Part shown: positions 1-13,055 of the stretch, one piece after another | Layout: each line of letters opens with the position of its first letter | Position numbering within the stretch: position 1 is the first letter of the stretch | Notes under the pieces: generated by a model | Databases searched by the model: none | What the model was told of the DNA's origin: nothing | The model's input: only the letters and a program-made list of their open reading frames with translations | Assembly (NCBI GenBank): GCA_003254885.1 | Contig: QANT01001786.1 | Location: 124,001-188,000 of the forward strand | Direction of reading: 5' to 3' | DNA: 64,000 nucleotides | Origin: Purshia tridentata | Lineage: Eukaryota; Streptophyta; Magnoliopsida; Rosales; Rosaceae | Made by a program: the position numbers and the translations under genes

Positions 1-1477
1 ATGTGGAGGCTGATTCGCTAAACTAATAAATAATTTCCAGACATCGATCGATCCCACCATGATCTACCGACTATATTGTCGGGTTTAAAAGAATCTTACA
101 ATTTTGTTTGTTTTGATCCAATTAATAGACAATGTTATCTTATATACCTCTCCAATATTATCAATCGATCTTATGAATGAGTGTTGGGACCATACAATCG
201 ATCCCACAACTTAATTAATTACAGATTGAGAGATGATCACTAAGAAAAGAAGTCCTGGAATTTTTGATAATGTTGTATCTTTTAAGTAGTACATCACATA
301 TCGCAATATCAATATTTCATTATACAAATATATGAACAATGTATTTGCTAAATAGCCATATATGTTATATGTAAGAGACTATTCGATCGTATATATGAAC
401 CATATATAAAAGAAAAAAGAAATGTAGCTAGCATAAAGAAGTAGTACTTTAATTCTCTTTATTTATTCTTCTTAATAAATTTGCAAGTTGAATCCTATTA
501 GTCAATTACTTCAGCAAAGTGCATAATTTCATTAATTTGTGATTCGTGAAGATATAGTATGATTGATCATTATATTTATTTATTAATTTTTTATGATTGG
601 GATTGATCATAAGAATGTAGCCATATATATATACCATTGACATACAAAACTAAGAAATTTGACTTAGCATTATAGTTTCAATTAATATGAAAACCTTAGT
701 TTCTGTATATACAAACAATTTAATGTAGCATAGGTAGTACTGGTGGAGGAGCGGTGTTCATCTGGGGAATAATCAACTAGACAGGAATCATACAGGCCCA
801 CATCCAATTCCAATTTGAAATCAGACAAATAAATTGTACTTATTGAAATGAATTATTTATTATTTATTCCAATTAAGTAAACAATCACGATGCCTTTTAA
901 TATCTCCCAAATATCCTTCTCACGAATCTCACTCCCACTTTTTACACTTACAATTTCCTCCTTCCTTCCCTAGAACGTGCCATTAGGAAGCCACATTAAT
1001 TGTCAATCGTGGGATGTCCGATCAGATCAAGAAAAATCCTGGATCGTCAATCAAATTTTGAAATTAACACAATCAACGGCACCAAGTGATGCAACACATC
1101 AACTATTATTGTGCAAAAGCAGAATTTTTAAGCCACATTTCTTTTATCGGAATATCTTAAATTAGAGTAAGGGTAATTATAAGCATATACAAGTGTCATG
1201 ACTCTTTTCAATAGAAAGAAATAGGGCAAATAGCCAAAATTGGCTAAAGGTCAACTTTCTGGCATTTCATTTGTCTATATATTCAAAAAACAAAAAAAAA
1301 CAACTCATTAGTACCCAAGCCAACAACATGATTAGAGAGATAATGAACTTTGATTAGAGAAATAGGTTTGAAAAAGTTAAACCTATTTCTCTAATCCTTC
1401 TTCATCCTCATCAAGTCCAAACCCCTGGCCTTAAATATTGAAATTGACAAACAGTACTCCACCAACGCTAGCAACCC
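1..1477. other. AT-rich upstream spacer
   Basis: No convincing coding region is visible. The stretch is AT-rich, with many TATA-like runs, and ends in the promoter and leader of the methyltransferase gene. A perfect hairpin at 1352-1396 is listed separately. A short open frame at 977-1165 shows no recognisable protein character. Confidence 0.6.
1352..1396. repeat. Perfect 18-bp inverted repeat (hairpin)
   Basis: The arm at 1352-1369 (gattagagaaataggttt) is exactly complementary to 1379-1396, leaving a 9-base loop. It lies about 80 bases before the methyltransferase start codon, so it is in the promoter or 5' leader. Nearby, 1330-1337 repeats part of the arm. It could fold in the mRNA leader or be a small transposon remnant; neither is shown. 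Confidence 0.85.
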
Positions 1478-1836
1478 ATGGCTTCCTCTAATCATCATGA
1501 AAATGAAGCTCCATACAATCCCACCTCCAAACCCTCCAAGCCAATAACCTCTCTCTTCCCATGGAGAAAACCCAACATTTACGCCTTACCTCTCATCCTC
1601 TTCCTCTGCATTTGCTCTTACTACGTCGGCCTCTGGCAACACACCCCCGTCACCCCATCCTCCACGCGCCGCACCGGCCTCAGACTCCCATGCAAGCCCG
1701 CCGCTACTGCCACTCCCGCCACCACCACCACCACAACAACAACAGAAAAAACCCTAGATTTCTTCCCCCACCACAACTCCACCGCCACAGCATTGCCTGA
1801 CGGCAGCACCCCCAAAACCTACCCGCCGTGTGATGA

Positions 1837-1867
<31 letters not shown>

Positions 1868-4357
1868 TCGAGGAGGTCATTGAAATTCAAAAGAGACAGG
1901 CTGATATACAGGGAGAGACACTGCCCTGCGAAAGAGGAGGTGGTGAAGTGTCGCGTGCCGGCACCCCACGGGTACCGGAACCCTTTCGCGTGGCCGTTGA
2001 GCAGGGATCTGGCATGGTACGCCAACGTGCCGCACAAGGAGCTGACGGTGGAGAAGGCCGTGCAGAATTGGATCATATACGAAGGGGACCGCTTTAGGTT
2101 TCCCGGAGGAGGGACCATGTTTCCTCATGGTGCTGATAAATATATTGATGATATTGGGAACCTCATCAATCTCCAGGACGGCTCTATCCGGACCGCCATT
2201 GATACAGGCTGTGGGGTACGTACGTAACAACCACAATTACCTTACTTCTTTTCCTTTTTTTGCCATCCACGTCATTTCTTTATTTTAATCATTATTGGGG
2301 ATTAATTCTAATTTAATATATTGTTTATAAATAATTAGTTCTTTTATCTAATCATAGATTTAATAACTAATATATATATTGTGTTTTCTTTTCTCTAGCA
2401 TTACTCTTTTTGAATTGCTAGGAAATTAATTTCTCAGAATCTGAGATATCCATTATCCACCCTAATAATTGTGATTTATGACATTGCAACTTTTGAAGGG
2501 ATTCTTAGGAAGAAAAACAAGTTTTTGAGAGATTTTGGCTGTGTCAAAGAAGATCTGATTAGATACGCGACTTTTAATGTATTACTGTGTTAAAGAAGTC
2601 ATTCTTGCAGGGTTGAACACGTGGCAGTGGTTTGATGTCATTCTCTATAATATTGTACGTGCAGGTTGCTAGTTGGGGAGCTTACTTGTTGTCACGAAAC
2701 ATCCTAACAATGTCATTCGCGCCAAGAGACACACATGAGGGCCAAGTCCAATTTGCTCTAGAGCGAGGGGTACCCGCACTCATTGGAGTCATTGCATCAA
2801 AGCGACTACCTTACCCTTCTAGGGCCTTTGACATGGCTCATTGCTCTCGTTGCCTCATTCCTTGGGCTGAATATGGTACCACTATTTCAGATTCTTAATT
2901 TTCAATTTTCAATAAAAGCGACACTCACATAGGTTGATTATTATTGCGTATCATATATAAGTGTTAGCTAGCTTTTATGTATAAAAGTCATTAATGCAAT
3001 TTCGTTTCTTTATGAATGGTATATATAGATGGGGTTTACCTAACTGAGGTTGATAGAGTTCTACGTCCTGGTGGGTATTGGATTCTATCAGGCCCACCAA
3101 TTCGTTGGGCCAAATATTGGAAGGGTTGGGAAAGGACAAAAGAGGATCTGAATGATGAGCAGACTAGAATAGAGAATGTAGCCAAGAGCCTTTGCTGGAA
3201 GAAGTTGGTGGAGAAAGATGACATTGCAATTTGGCAAAAACCCACCAACCATTTAGAATGCAAATCGGATAATAAACTTGACAAGAATCTCAAAGATTTC
3301 TGTCCTGCTCAAGATCCTGATAGAGCCTGGTTTGTACTCATCGATCTACTTATTCATTTCACTCATCAGTTTACAATATTATGCATGCTTTATAATGAAA
3401 ATTGATCAAGTTTTTACTTATTTGTTTTCAGGTACACAAATTTGGAAACTTGTTTGACCCCCTTGCCAGAAGTATCCAACAGTGAAGAAACTGCAGGAGG
3501 TGAATTGGCAAAATGGCCAGAGAGACTAAATGCAATCCCACCAAGAATTAGTAAGGGAACTGTTGAAGATGTCACACCTGAAGATTTTCAAAAAGACTCA
3601 GAACTATGGAACAAAAGGGTATCATATTATAAGTCAGTGAACAACCAGCTTGGCAAACCTGGAAGGTACAGAAACCTATTGGATATGAATGCAAACTTGG
3701 GTGGATTTGCTGCTGCCCTGGTTGATAACCCTTTGTGGGTTATGAATGTGGTTCCTGAACATGCTAAGGTCAACACACTTGGTGTCATCTACGAACGTGG
3801 ATTGATTGGAACATATCAAGATTGGTAAATTCAATAATACTTTTAGTACAAAGTTAATTTGTATAGGTTATTTAAATGAATTTGGGTTGATTTATTTATT
3901 TATTTATTTTTTTGAACTTTTCAGGTGTGAAGCAATGTCTACATATCCAAGAACCTATGACCTCATTCATGCAGATTCAGTGTTTAGCCTCTACGATAAT
4001 AGGTGAAGTGAAATTTATTGTCTAGTTCATGCATACTTATAATTAATATATGGTTTTAATCGTTTGTGACTATAATAACATGTAATATTGTTCAATTTGT
4101 GTTGCAGATGCGAAATGGAAGACATTTTGCTAGAAATGGACAGAATTCTTAGGCCAGAAGGAAGCATAATTATTCGAGACGATGTAGATATGATGGTGAA
4201 GATCAAGAGCATCGTTGATGCAATGAACTGGGATAGCCAAATTTTAGATCATGAAGACGGGCCTCATGTGAGAGAAAAGCTTTTGTTTGCAGTGAAAAAG
4301 TATTGGACGGCTCCAGCTGCACCTGAAGAAGATAAAAACGAACCCAACTCTTCGTAG
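1478..4357 (+). CDS. Probable pectin-type methyltransferase (PMT16/17/18-like)
   Basis: This is a DUF248 / putative S-adenosylmethionine-dependent methyltransferase, a plant family of Golgi type II membrane proteins thought to methylate cell-wall pectin. Six exons are inferred: 1478-2215, 2665-2875, 3029-3329, 3432-3824, 3925-4002 and 4108-4357. They join in frame to 656 residues, the usual family length. A short cytosolic tail is followed by a single hydrophobic anchor (about residues 35-52) and a low-complexity Thr/Pro stem. Cysteine-rich motifs follow ([22 protein letters not shown]). The SAM-binding motif [13 protein letters not shown] spans exons 1-2, with APRDTHEGQ after it. A second methyltransferase-like half contains [16 protein letters not shown] and ends at [13 protein letters not shown]. 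The first ATG is used because the anchor follows directly. Substrate specificity is not shown by the sequence. Confidence 0.9.
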
Positions 4358-4927
4358 CGGTGGCAAAATGGTTTTGCTCTTCCAGCTGCATTGTAAACTG
4401 TTTCATATTAGATTAATGGAAGGGTTTTTTTTGACCCAATTCTGAATTTCTCACTTCATTTGATACACTGCACGACCCAATTTTGATTGGGCATTTTTCT
4501 TCCAGACCAACAAGGGTTCTTGGAATAAATCGATCAGTTGGGCTTTTTGTTTAGCAAGGTGATTTTGGGCTAAACAAGTTTTTGGGATAATAAATTGTAG
4601 ATATAAATTGAATTCATCAAATGGGAATTCTAACCATAAGAACAAAATCAAGAGATTTTTTAATGTAGTAATTTATTTCCCAAAAAAATTTCAATTAAAT
4701 TTGGTTCTTAAAACCCATTAAATGGCCCATGAAATGTACATGAGTTTTCCCCACAAAAATTGTCTCATCCAACGCAATGAGCCCTTAGGTGATTCATGCA
4801 TAGAGTCAGCTCTTGGCTATTGTTACTCAACATGCTCACACTATAAATGGACATAAAAGTTAAAAGATGGATCCACAAAGAATTAAAAATACGAATACAT
4901 AAACAAGTAGCTAATAGAAGTATAGTG
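4358..4927. other. Spacer between methyltransferase and lipid-transfer-like genes
   Basis: Holds the methyltransferase 3' UTR and the promoter of the next gene, with a TATA-like cactataaat near 4839. No other gene is seen. Confidence 0.6.
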
Positions 4928-5381
4928 ATGGGAACCTTCAAGTCTCTGATCTGTCTCAGCTTGCAAGCTACATTGCTTGTGCTGTTGATTGGGGTGGCAG
5001 TGCAGAGCCAGAGGGCTGAGGCACAGAGCAGCTGTACGGCTTCGCTGAGCTCCCTGAATGTGTGTGCACCCTTTGTGGTGCCAGGTTCAACCAACACCAG
5101 CCCCAGCTCTGATTGTTGTGGGGCACTCCAAGCTGTGCAGCATGACTGCCTCTGCAACACTATCAGGGTCGCTGCCCAACTTCCTACTCAGTGCAATCTC
5201 GCACCCGTCACTTGTGGTTAATTTTCTAACTTAATTTCCTTTCTCCAACAAAAAAATGTTTAATATTGATTATATATCAAGTCAAATTTACATCAATTAT
5301 AATATTATAATTGTTTGTTTATTTTTATTTCTGATGATTTTTTCTCTTTTATTTTCTCATCCACTTACAGATGTGAACTGA
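4928..5381 (+). CDS. Secreted lipid-transfer-like protein (FIL1-like, 8-Cys)
   Basis: This is a small protein of the protease inhibitor/seed storage/lipid transfer (AAI) family, most like stamen-specific FIL1-type proteins. The start at 4928 is followed by a hydrophobic signal peptide (about residues 1-36), then the eight-cysteine pattern C...C...CC...C.C...C...C ending in NLAPVTC. Read unspliced, the frame stops at 5221 after TCG. A plausible intron (donor g|gttaat after 5216, acceptor ttacag before 5371) replaces this with TCDVN and a stop at 5379-5381. The family often carries an intron just before the stop codon, so the spliced form is preferred. The mature protein is about 60 residues, apoplastic and expected to form four disulfides. 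A longer upstream in-frame start at 4847 would bury the signal peptide and is unlikely. Confidence 0.82.
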
Positions 5382-6703
5382 TAAGAAGACTACAACACTA
5401 CTGCCAAGGGAATAATGTTCAAGTTTCACCATTTTGCTTTTTTTTTTTTCTTTTCTCAAATGTGTTCTCTAATCTATGATGATTTGGGGATGAGAGAGAG
5501 CTTAATGTTATTTAATAAAATTAAAATAGAATATGCCCCTTGAGGCGAAGGGAGAACAACTAGGGGTTTGTGATCATTTTGCAATCAGTCAATAATAACT
5601 AGCTATCATAATTCTATTAAGTTATCCAACATCTTTTCTTCTTTAATTTTTTATATTTAATATATGGTCAATTATATGTGCAAAAATTAATGAAGGTGTA
5701 TCAATGGGTTGCTTGGCCATAGTGGTAAGATAAATTTATAAAGTAATTAAAAATGAAATGATTGACTTAAGAAATTTGTTAATTGGTCAATATTAATGTC
5801 TTTTTTACTTCTTATTTCCAACGACACCAAGAAGATTGTCGTTGGGAGCTAGGCCCAACGAATCCCATAAATCCCAAATCAACCCCTAAATCCACAATGT
5901 CAACGGAAATTACCACATACTTTTAGTAAATTGCATTAAACGCTACAAACTTTTCGAAAACTAAATTCAACGTACTCAATCTTTGCAAAATTACACTTCC
6001 CTTTTTCCCAAAAACCTATCCATAGCCCTAAGCTGCTGTAATTTGTTTGTTCCTCCAGGAAGACGAGTAATAAGTAGCTTCACGACTACACCACTAACTA
6101 TCATAGGCGTCGTCCGAAATCGGATTATTAAGACCAAGGCTTTGCACTTGAAGGCTTGAAGCTGAAAGGAAAGAAGGAGTTTTTCTCGGGTAAGTAGAAA
6201 AGTGGTTTTGGTTCTCACCATCAGCTCAAACTAAAAGCCTCAGGAATTTGGAATTTGAATTCCCAACTAGTCTCTATCAGATGTGATATTGGGGCACCGT
6301 GGATGTGGCATTGGATGGGCCAATGTCAAAATCTGAGCTTGTTGCTTCCTTCAAAGTATAACTGGCCTTTATGTGATTGACTGAATGCAATTGCCGGTGT
6401 GCTCACTTCAGCAAAAAGCACTGTATATGTCGTATACAAGGTAAGAGTTCAATTCGCATTTCGCAAGAATGCGTTTTCACTGTCATGACTTATTCTGAAA
6501 ACCCAGTATGAATCATTTATGAAATATAATCAGGTGGAATAAAGTTAAACCGGGTTCAAATTTCATTTTTGTATCTACTTCATTTCTTGTTCTAACAACA
6601 AAATTATGCAGTAAACCCATACAGAAGCCATAGAGTTTTAAACATTTTCCTTCTTTTATTTTTTTCGACATATAATGTTTTGTCCATGTCATAATGAAGG
6701 TCA
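5382..6703. other. Spacer and probable FAR1-gene leader
   Basis: The first part is 3' UTR of the lipid-transfer-like gene and AT-rich spacer. From about 5990 the base composition is more balanced and probably holds untranslated leader exons of the FAR1-related gene. No other coding region is supported. Confidence 0.5.
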
Positions 6704-9659
6704 ATGGAAAAGGATAATGATGATTTTGGTAGTGTTCATGAGGAAAGCATGGATGTTGGACTTCAAACAACAAAAAAGTTGGACTTGAATGTGGAGCAGG
6801 ACTGTTGCAGCCCAAATCTTGTCCATGTCAATGGCATTCAGTCCACCCTTTCCTCTAGAAACGAAGATGTTACAGATGCAGTATTAAAAATTGGTACAGA
6901 GTTCGAATCTGACGAACATGCTTACAAGTTTTATAATAGATACGCCAGGTTGGTGGGTTTTAATGTTCGGAAAGACTGGGTGAATAGGAGTAAGGTACAT
7001 GGTCAGGTGGTTTCTAGGAAGTTCACTTGTTCCAAAGAGGGTTATCGACGGAAAGACAAAAGAGATGTTAATGTAAAGAAACATCGGAAAGAAACAAGAA
7101 CTGGTTGCTTGGCACATTTGATCATTACTCGTCAACCTGATGGTAGATACCGGGTTACACATTTTGAGGAGCAGCACAATCATGACAATGTAAAACCAAC
7201 TATTGTTCAAACATTACCACTACAAAGGGAACTAAGCATTCCTCAAGTTGCTGATGCTGACTTGGTAGAAGATTTGGGACCACTGTCAAAGTCGGCATTT
7301 GAATCAATGAATGGACGATTTAGAGTCAGGGATTCTCTTGATAGTTTCGCCTTAGATTATGACAATTATCTTCAATCTGAAAGGACCCAAGATATGAAGG
7401 AGGGAGAGGTGGGACGTTTACTGCATTACTTTCAAAGGCAGCACTTTGAAAACCCATCATTTTTCTATGCAATACAGGTTGATACTAATGATAAAGTAAG
7501 TAACATATTTTGGGCAGATGATAATATGGTGTCAGATTATGATCATTTTGGGGATGTGGTTTGTCTGGACACAATTTGCAGAACAGACAAGAATTTTCTT
7601 CCATTTGTTCAGTTCATAGGGGTAAATCATCACAAACAGGTGGTGATCTTTTCTGCTGCACTTTTATATGATGATACTGTTGAATCTTATAAGTGGCTGT
7701 TTCAAACTTTCTTGGAGGCAATGTCTGGGAAGAAACCAAAGGCCATTCTTACTGATCAAGATGCAGAAATTGTCGAGGCAATCAATTCAATCTTACCAGA
7801 AACAGACCATCGTATATGCACCTGGCAAATGTGCCAAAATGCTCTCAGACACCTTAGCCACATGGTAAAAGATACTGAGTCTTTCGCTAATGATTTCAAA
7901 AACTGTATATATGACCACAAAGATGAAGAAGATTTTGTTTGTGCTTGGGGTGCTATTCTGGACAATTATGGTCTTCAGCAGAATGACTGGTTAAAATGGA
8001 TGTTTAGAGAACGAGAGAAATGGGCTGTGGTATATGGCAGGAATACTTTTTTTGTTGACCTGAAAGGATCACATCTGGTTGAAAGTTTATTTAATGGCTT
8101 GAAAACTTACCTAAATTCTGACCTTGATTTGCTTCGTTTTTTTAAGCATTTCGAAAGGGTGGTAGATGAGCAGCGTTACAAAGAAATAGAAGCTATCGAT
8201 GAAATGAACCGCTGTCTGCCAAGACTAATGGGGAATGTGATTTTGTTAAAGCATGAAAGTGATGTTTACACCCCAAGGGCATTTGAAGTATTTCAGCGAG
8301 AATATGAGAAGTGCTTAAATATTGTTGTTAACCAATGCAGTGAGAATGGGTCATTGTTTGAGTACAAAGCCAACATATTTGGGCAAACTCGACAACACAC
8401 TGTTACATTCAATTCTGCAGATGACACAGTTATCTGCGATTGTAAGAAATTTGAGTGTGTTGGGTTTCTGTGTAGCCATTCTCTTAAAGTGCTTGATCAC
8501 AGGAATATAAAAGTTGTCCCCTCCAAATATATCTTGAAGAGATGGAAAAAAGATGCAAGATTAGGAAGTGCAAGAGGAAGTCATGTGTCCACCAGCAATG
8601 ATAACTGTAAAATTGTTGTGGCAAGCCGTTACAGAGATCTGTGCTGCAGAATTCTTATGTTATCAGCTAGGGCTTCTGAATCTGAGGAAGCATTTCACTT
8701 TGCTGCCAGACAACTTGATGAACTGATGGAAGGTGTGGAGAAAATCTTGACATTAAAACCTGAGGATGCTCAAGCTGTCACCTCAAGTAGCACAGCTGCA
8801 AATGCTTCAGATAGTGAACATGCCGATATTTTTCTAGATGAAAATGCATTTGAGGATAAGGATGACAATGGAATAAACAGAGCAAAAGAAAAGGAGAGAG
8901 CTGTCCCTGACAGAGATCATTTAACAAATGTGAATGTCAAATTCCCTAGCCCAAAAAGAATTCAGAATGTAGATGCATCCCCACAAAATGCCAATACTGC
9001 TACGTGCATTTCAAGTCCACCAGTGTATGCTTCACCTCAAGTCGCAACAGCAAATCCCATTATGCAGGTCAGTCTCAGCTTGCAGTCGTGGCAATTATGG
9101 CATGACAGACATGCCATAACATATAGATGATCTTGTTTAGTTTCTGATATTACATATGTTAAGGTTTTGATCCTTCTTTGTTGATTACACAGGGTTTGTA
9201 CAATTTTGAAGCGAATCCAGAGGTTGAGTGTATATACCAACAAGCTAATCTGACCATGGACCACCAATCCAATCCTAACATGTACCAACCCCAAAACTTC
9301 TTTTCTAACCAACACGATTCACCTGGCCAATCTCTATTGCTTCAGGTAGTTGTTTACAGACAATTATATATTCACCTTATCTGAGGTATTTGTAGTAACT
9401 GAGTTGTGTATACTCATTGTCCTGCAGGAACCTTTGATCAATGGCACATACCAAGAGCCAGTAACAAGCACCCCTGAATTGAGGCAGGTAATTAGAAGTA
9501 AAGGTTAAAGACTGCATTAAGTTGGTTCTTAACTTTTATTTAAGTTATAACCAGTATATATACATGGTAATTATTTTGCTTCGTGGTTTCCTGTAGGCAA
9601 TGGATCTTGATGTCCAACATCCACATTCATCTTCCTTCTTGCATTTTGATAGCAGATAG
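6704..9659 (+). CDS. FAR1-related sequence (FRS) transcription factor
   Basis: The FAR1/FHY3 family arose from a Mutator-like transposase and acts as nuclear regulators, in the founders of light signalling. Four coding exons (6704-9067, 9193-9345, 9428-9487, 9597-9659) join to 879 residues. Domains in order: an FAR1 DNA-binding WRKY/GCM-like zinc domain (about 70-165, with the C...C...HNHDN pattern), a MULE transposase domain (about 285-380, VCLDTICRT through AILTDQDAEI), and a SWIM zinc finger at about 575-600 (CDCKKFECVGFLCSH). A coiled, acidic C-terminal tail follows, split over three small exons. The typical FRS layout is complete, so this looks like a working domesticated gene rather than a transposon: no terminal inverted repeats were noticed beside it. 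The start at 6704 is the first ATG of the long frame, preceded by a likely splice acceptor aatgaag. The member of the family cannot be named with certainty. Confidence 0.92.
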
Positions 9660-10386
9660 AGAGCTTCTGATATCTTGAGCCCAAGTAAAGGGAAAGACCT
9701 TTGAAAACCGCTCTCTCTCGAAAAAAATGTATGCATGTTATAAACTGTAGAGTTTGAACAGCCTAATTTTTCTAATCTAGTAATGGAGTGTGATTATGTC
9801 TGAACCTCTTCACCAACAGATCAACTCCCAATATTACAAATACAAAATGAAGTTTATATACAGAAAACTCAACGTGCTGTGATTGATGCTTACTGTTGTG
9901 TTCCCTTTCTCTCAACTGTTACACGTGTCATGTCATGTGTGAGATGTCTTATGTAATCAGCTCGATTCTGAGGGGGGTATATTCGTATGGGCCTATGGAC
10001 CAACATTGAGCAAATGGATTGTGCTCATTTTAGCCCATCATGCAAATTCGCAACTCATTTAGACCGCTCATGACAAAGATCTTTGTATTCGACTTTTTAA
10101 ATGCGTGGGTCCCAGTCTCCAACTTCCTAACTGGGCGACAAAGAATGTCTCTTTACCCTACCCTCCAGTTTTTAATAAACGGTGGCGCGTGTTCTACTTG
10201 CCCCTTAAACGCGCGTCTTATTAAATGTTCCCCACAAATCACATTCCCTTTCCCAAACCCAAAAGACTCGATGAGAGAGAGAGAGGCTTATATCTTACTA
10301 TCATAATATCATTCATCTCCATCACTCACTCACCTACTCACTTTACTAGCTTCCCTCATCCCCAAAGCCATTCCGAGAAATGAGAC
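9660..10386. other. Spacer with IQD promoter
   Basis: Contains the 3' UTR of the FAR1-related gene and the promoter and leader of the IQD gene. A G-box core (CACGTG) sits at about 9923-9928. A GA run and CT-rich leader precede the IQD start. No gene is seen. Confidence 0.6.
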
Positions 10387-13055
10387 ATGGGCTTTTTCCG
10401 GCGACTCTTCGGCCCCGAAAGGCCCAACAACAACAACAACAACAACACTTCTTCGCTGACGGCCAAGGACAAGAAGAGGTGGAGCTTCGTCAAGGATAGG
10501 ACTACCTCTACCTCTGCCTCTAACAACCTCCACGACGCCTCCACGTCAGCTCAAGGATGGGGGGGTTTGGACGCCAACAAGCACGCCATAGCGGTAGCCG
10601 CGGCTACGGCTGCCGTCACTGAGGCGGCTCTCGCTGCAGCTCATGCGGCGGCTGAGGTCGTCAGACTCACTAATGGTGCCGGAGCTGGGGGGAACTCGGC
10701 GCAAATTAGCCTACCCGTATCGGTGCCAGCTCACCTGAGCCTCCACCTGGCGGCCGTTAAGATACAGTCCAGTTTCAGGAGATACCTGGTTAGTTGGTAT
10801 TTGAACTTTTTTTCTCCATTACTGCCCCTGGGATGTAGCTTAAATTACTTTCCTGATGCTAGTTACTTGATCGAATGCAACCAGTCTATGACTTTTTGAA
10901 TGATTCGTTTTATTTTTATTCTATTTTCTTATTGCTCTGTTTTCTCGCTAATAATAATATTGGAAAATAGATAATTTTTGGATTTCTGAATTCAACCTTT
11001 GAAAATCACAATTATCTATTTTTCAAGGAAATTTCTCTTCTCTGTTCTTGTGGCTCTTTTATTTTATTATTCAATTTCGAAGGGTTTTCTCGGGAAACAA
11101 ACATGGGCTTGAGGGCAGAGGGAACTGTTCCTGAAGCTTCATGAACAGAGTTTTTCACCAAATAGATAAATAAAAACAAAAAACAAAAAACAAAAAATAA
11201 GAAGTGCGCCGACACTGGTGTGGTCACTGGCCAGTTGATGTGTCATGTCAGAGTATGCGCAGTGATTCTCTGTTGTATCACAGCATGGATACTGTTCTTC
11301 GACTCGTACGTGTAAAACTGTGGTGTGCGGGCCGAGGGATATTTTGGTATTTTCGTCCTTAAAAATGATGACTTGCACGCCACTGATTGGAGAATTACGA
11401 TTAAATTTTTGTAGGGCAAAGCCGTCATTTCGTATAAATGTGACTTTGGTCTCTGTGAATGCACATTACTACATAGTCTACATTAGTACCTCCAGCTTCT
11501 ACTTGCGGATCCTACTTTCCTGCTTTTTTTAGCTGTTGTTGTTCTACTTTTTAAGTTCAAATTTAAACCGAGTTGGGTATGATTTTTGTACTTTTACCCC
11601 TCATCCACATTGTGGACGATCTTCTTTTCTAAAGTAGTTTACTAAATTAAGCACATTATATTGGTAGATCATGATTTCCTCCACAAGCCTCTCCCTTTCT
11701 GAAAGTTGTATCCATATAATTATAGATAAAGTAGATCGTTGTAGTTGTTATGCATTTCATACATTCGATGTGTGATTAATTATACTGATTAATATGGGAA
11801 GATATTGATGATGTGGTTCTTTGGAAACTAGGCAAGGAGGGCTTTAAGGGCACTTAAGGCACTGGTGAAGCTGCAAGCATTGGTGAGAGGCTACATTGTG
11901 AGAAAGCAAACAGCAGACATGCTCCGCCGGATGCAGACATTGGTCCGAGTCCAAGCCCGAGCACGTGCAAGCCGCTCAATCATGTCAGAATCACCACATT
12001 CTACCAGCAAATTGAATGGGCCATCAATATTGAAGGTAATGTCTTTGTAGAATTTGATTAAGACCTTCCACCATATGATGTTTTACATTTAATTATTAAA
12101 TACCTTCCTACTAAATTTAACAACTCTGAAAGACACTATGTAGCAAGGTTGAAACGATCATCATGAATTTTTTTTAATGGACTTTTCTTTAATTATTCAA
12201 TCTCCAGACATTTTTTAACTTTAATTTCTTGAACAAGATGTTGATATCTTTCATAAAGGTTAGATGACACTGCATTTTAATCAAATTCCTCTGTTCCAAC
12301 AAATCCAGAGATGTGGTTCAAATTCAAACGTAAGAGATGCCATAAATGTAGACAGAAGACGGCTGGAATCATGTTGGTTTGACCGATGGATGGAAGAAAG
12401 TGTATGGAACAATCGTCGAGATGCTTCACTGAGATATGACCAAGTAGATGATGAGAAGGGTGACAAGATTCTTGAAGTAGATACTTGGAAGCCTCACTTG
12501 GGCTCCCAACGAAGAACGCGAACCTTTCAAACAGCACAGAATGTTGTGTCTTCAGATCATTACAATCAGAGCTTGATGACATTAAGATCTCCATCAAAAC
12601 ACATGACGAAAGAAGCAAACTTGATTGCAAGTCAAGCGTCTACAGACATCCTATCATTGAGGTCTCTAAAATACTCTATAGGAAAAGATGAAGCAGCTTT
12701 AAGGACTGTTCAGAACAGCCCACAAGCTTTTAGTGCATCATCTAGAGCTGGAAGTAGTTCCAGAAGAGGTGACTTCACACCAGCAAGGAGTGAGTGCTCG
12801 TGGGGTTTCTTTAATGGGTATGCAGATTACCCTAACTACATGGCTAATACGGAATCTTTCCGGGCTAAGGTTAGGTCACAGAGTGTCCCAAGGCAAAGGC
12901 TAGAATTTGAGAAATATAGCTTCACAAAAAAGTTTGTTCAAGAGTTTTGGGATGCCCGAACTTGTTCAGATTTGGGTTTTGATGCTGACTCACGAAATGA
13001 AGCCTTTCTGGGCTCTACCGGCTTTAATAGACTTGGGAGTGCCAATCGTAGGTGA
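10387..13055 (+). CDS. IQ67-domain calmodulin-binding protein (IQD22-25-like)
   Basis: IQD proteins bind calmodulin through IQ motifs and act as scaffolds at microtubules, the plasma membrane and the nucleus. Three exons (10387-10788, 11832-12035, 12309-13055) join to 450 residues. The N-terminus [13 protein letters not shown] is typical. The IQ67 region spans the exon 1/2 join, where the family's conserved phase-0 intron interrupts the first IQ motif: IQSSFRRYL then [20 protein letters not shown], followed by overlapping motifs through [10 protein letters not shown]. The C-terminal DUF4005-like part has [34 protein letters not shown]. Low-complexity poly-Asn (residues about 14-20) and an Ala-rich stretch lie in exon 1. 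Intron 1 is about 1 kb and holds a near-perfect inverted repeat. Confidence 0.92.
10960..11026. repeat. Near-perfect inverted repeat in IQD intron 1
   Basis: The arm at 10960-10976 (ttggaaaatagataatt) pairs with 11010-11026 with one G:U-type mismatch, leaving a 33-base loop. This may be a worn miniature element or an intronic hairpin; no target-site duplication was established. Confidence 0.6.

Noticed and set aside
977-1165. Short plus-strand open frame
   Set aside because: No protein-like composition, family resemblance or splice context; it lies in AT-rich promoter DNA.
1561-2236. Overlapping open frames on both strands within methyltransferase exon 1
   Set aside because: They are shadows of a GC-rich coding exon; the codon pattern and conserved motifs belong to the 1478 frame.
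6704-9659. FAR1-related gene as an active Mutator-like transposon
   Set aside because: The domain set and the small 3' exons match the domesticated FRS family, and no terminal inverted repeats were noticed.
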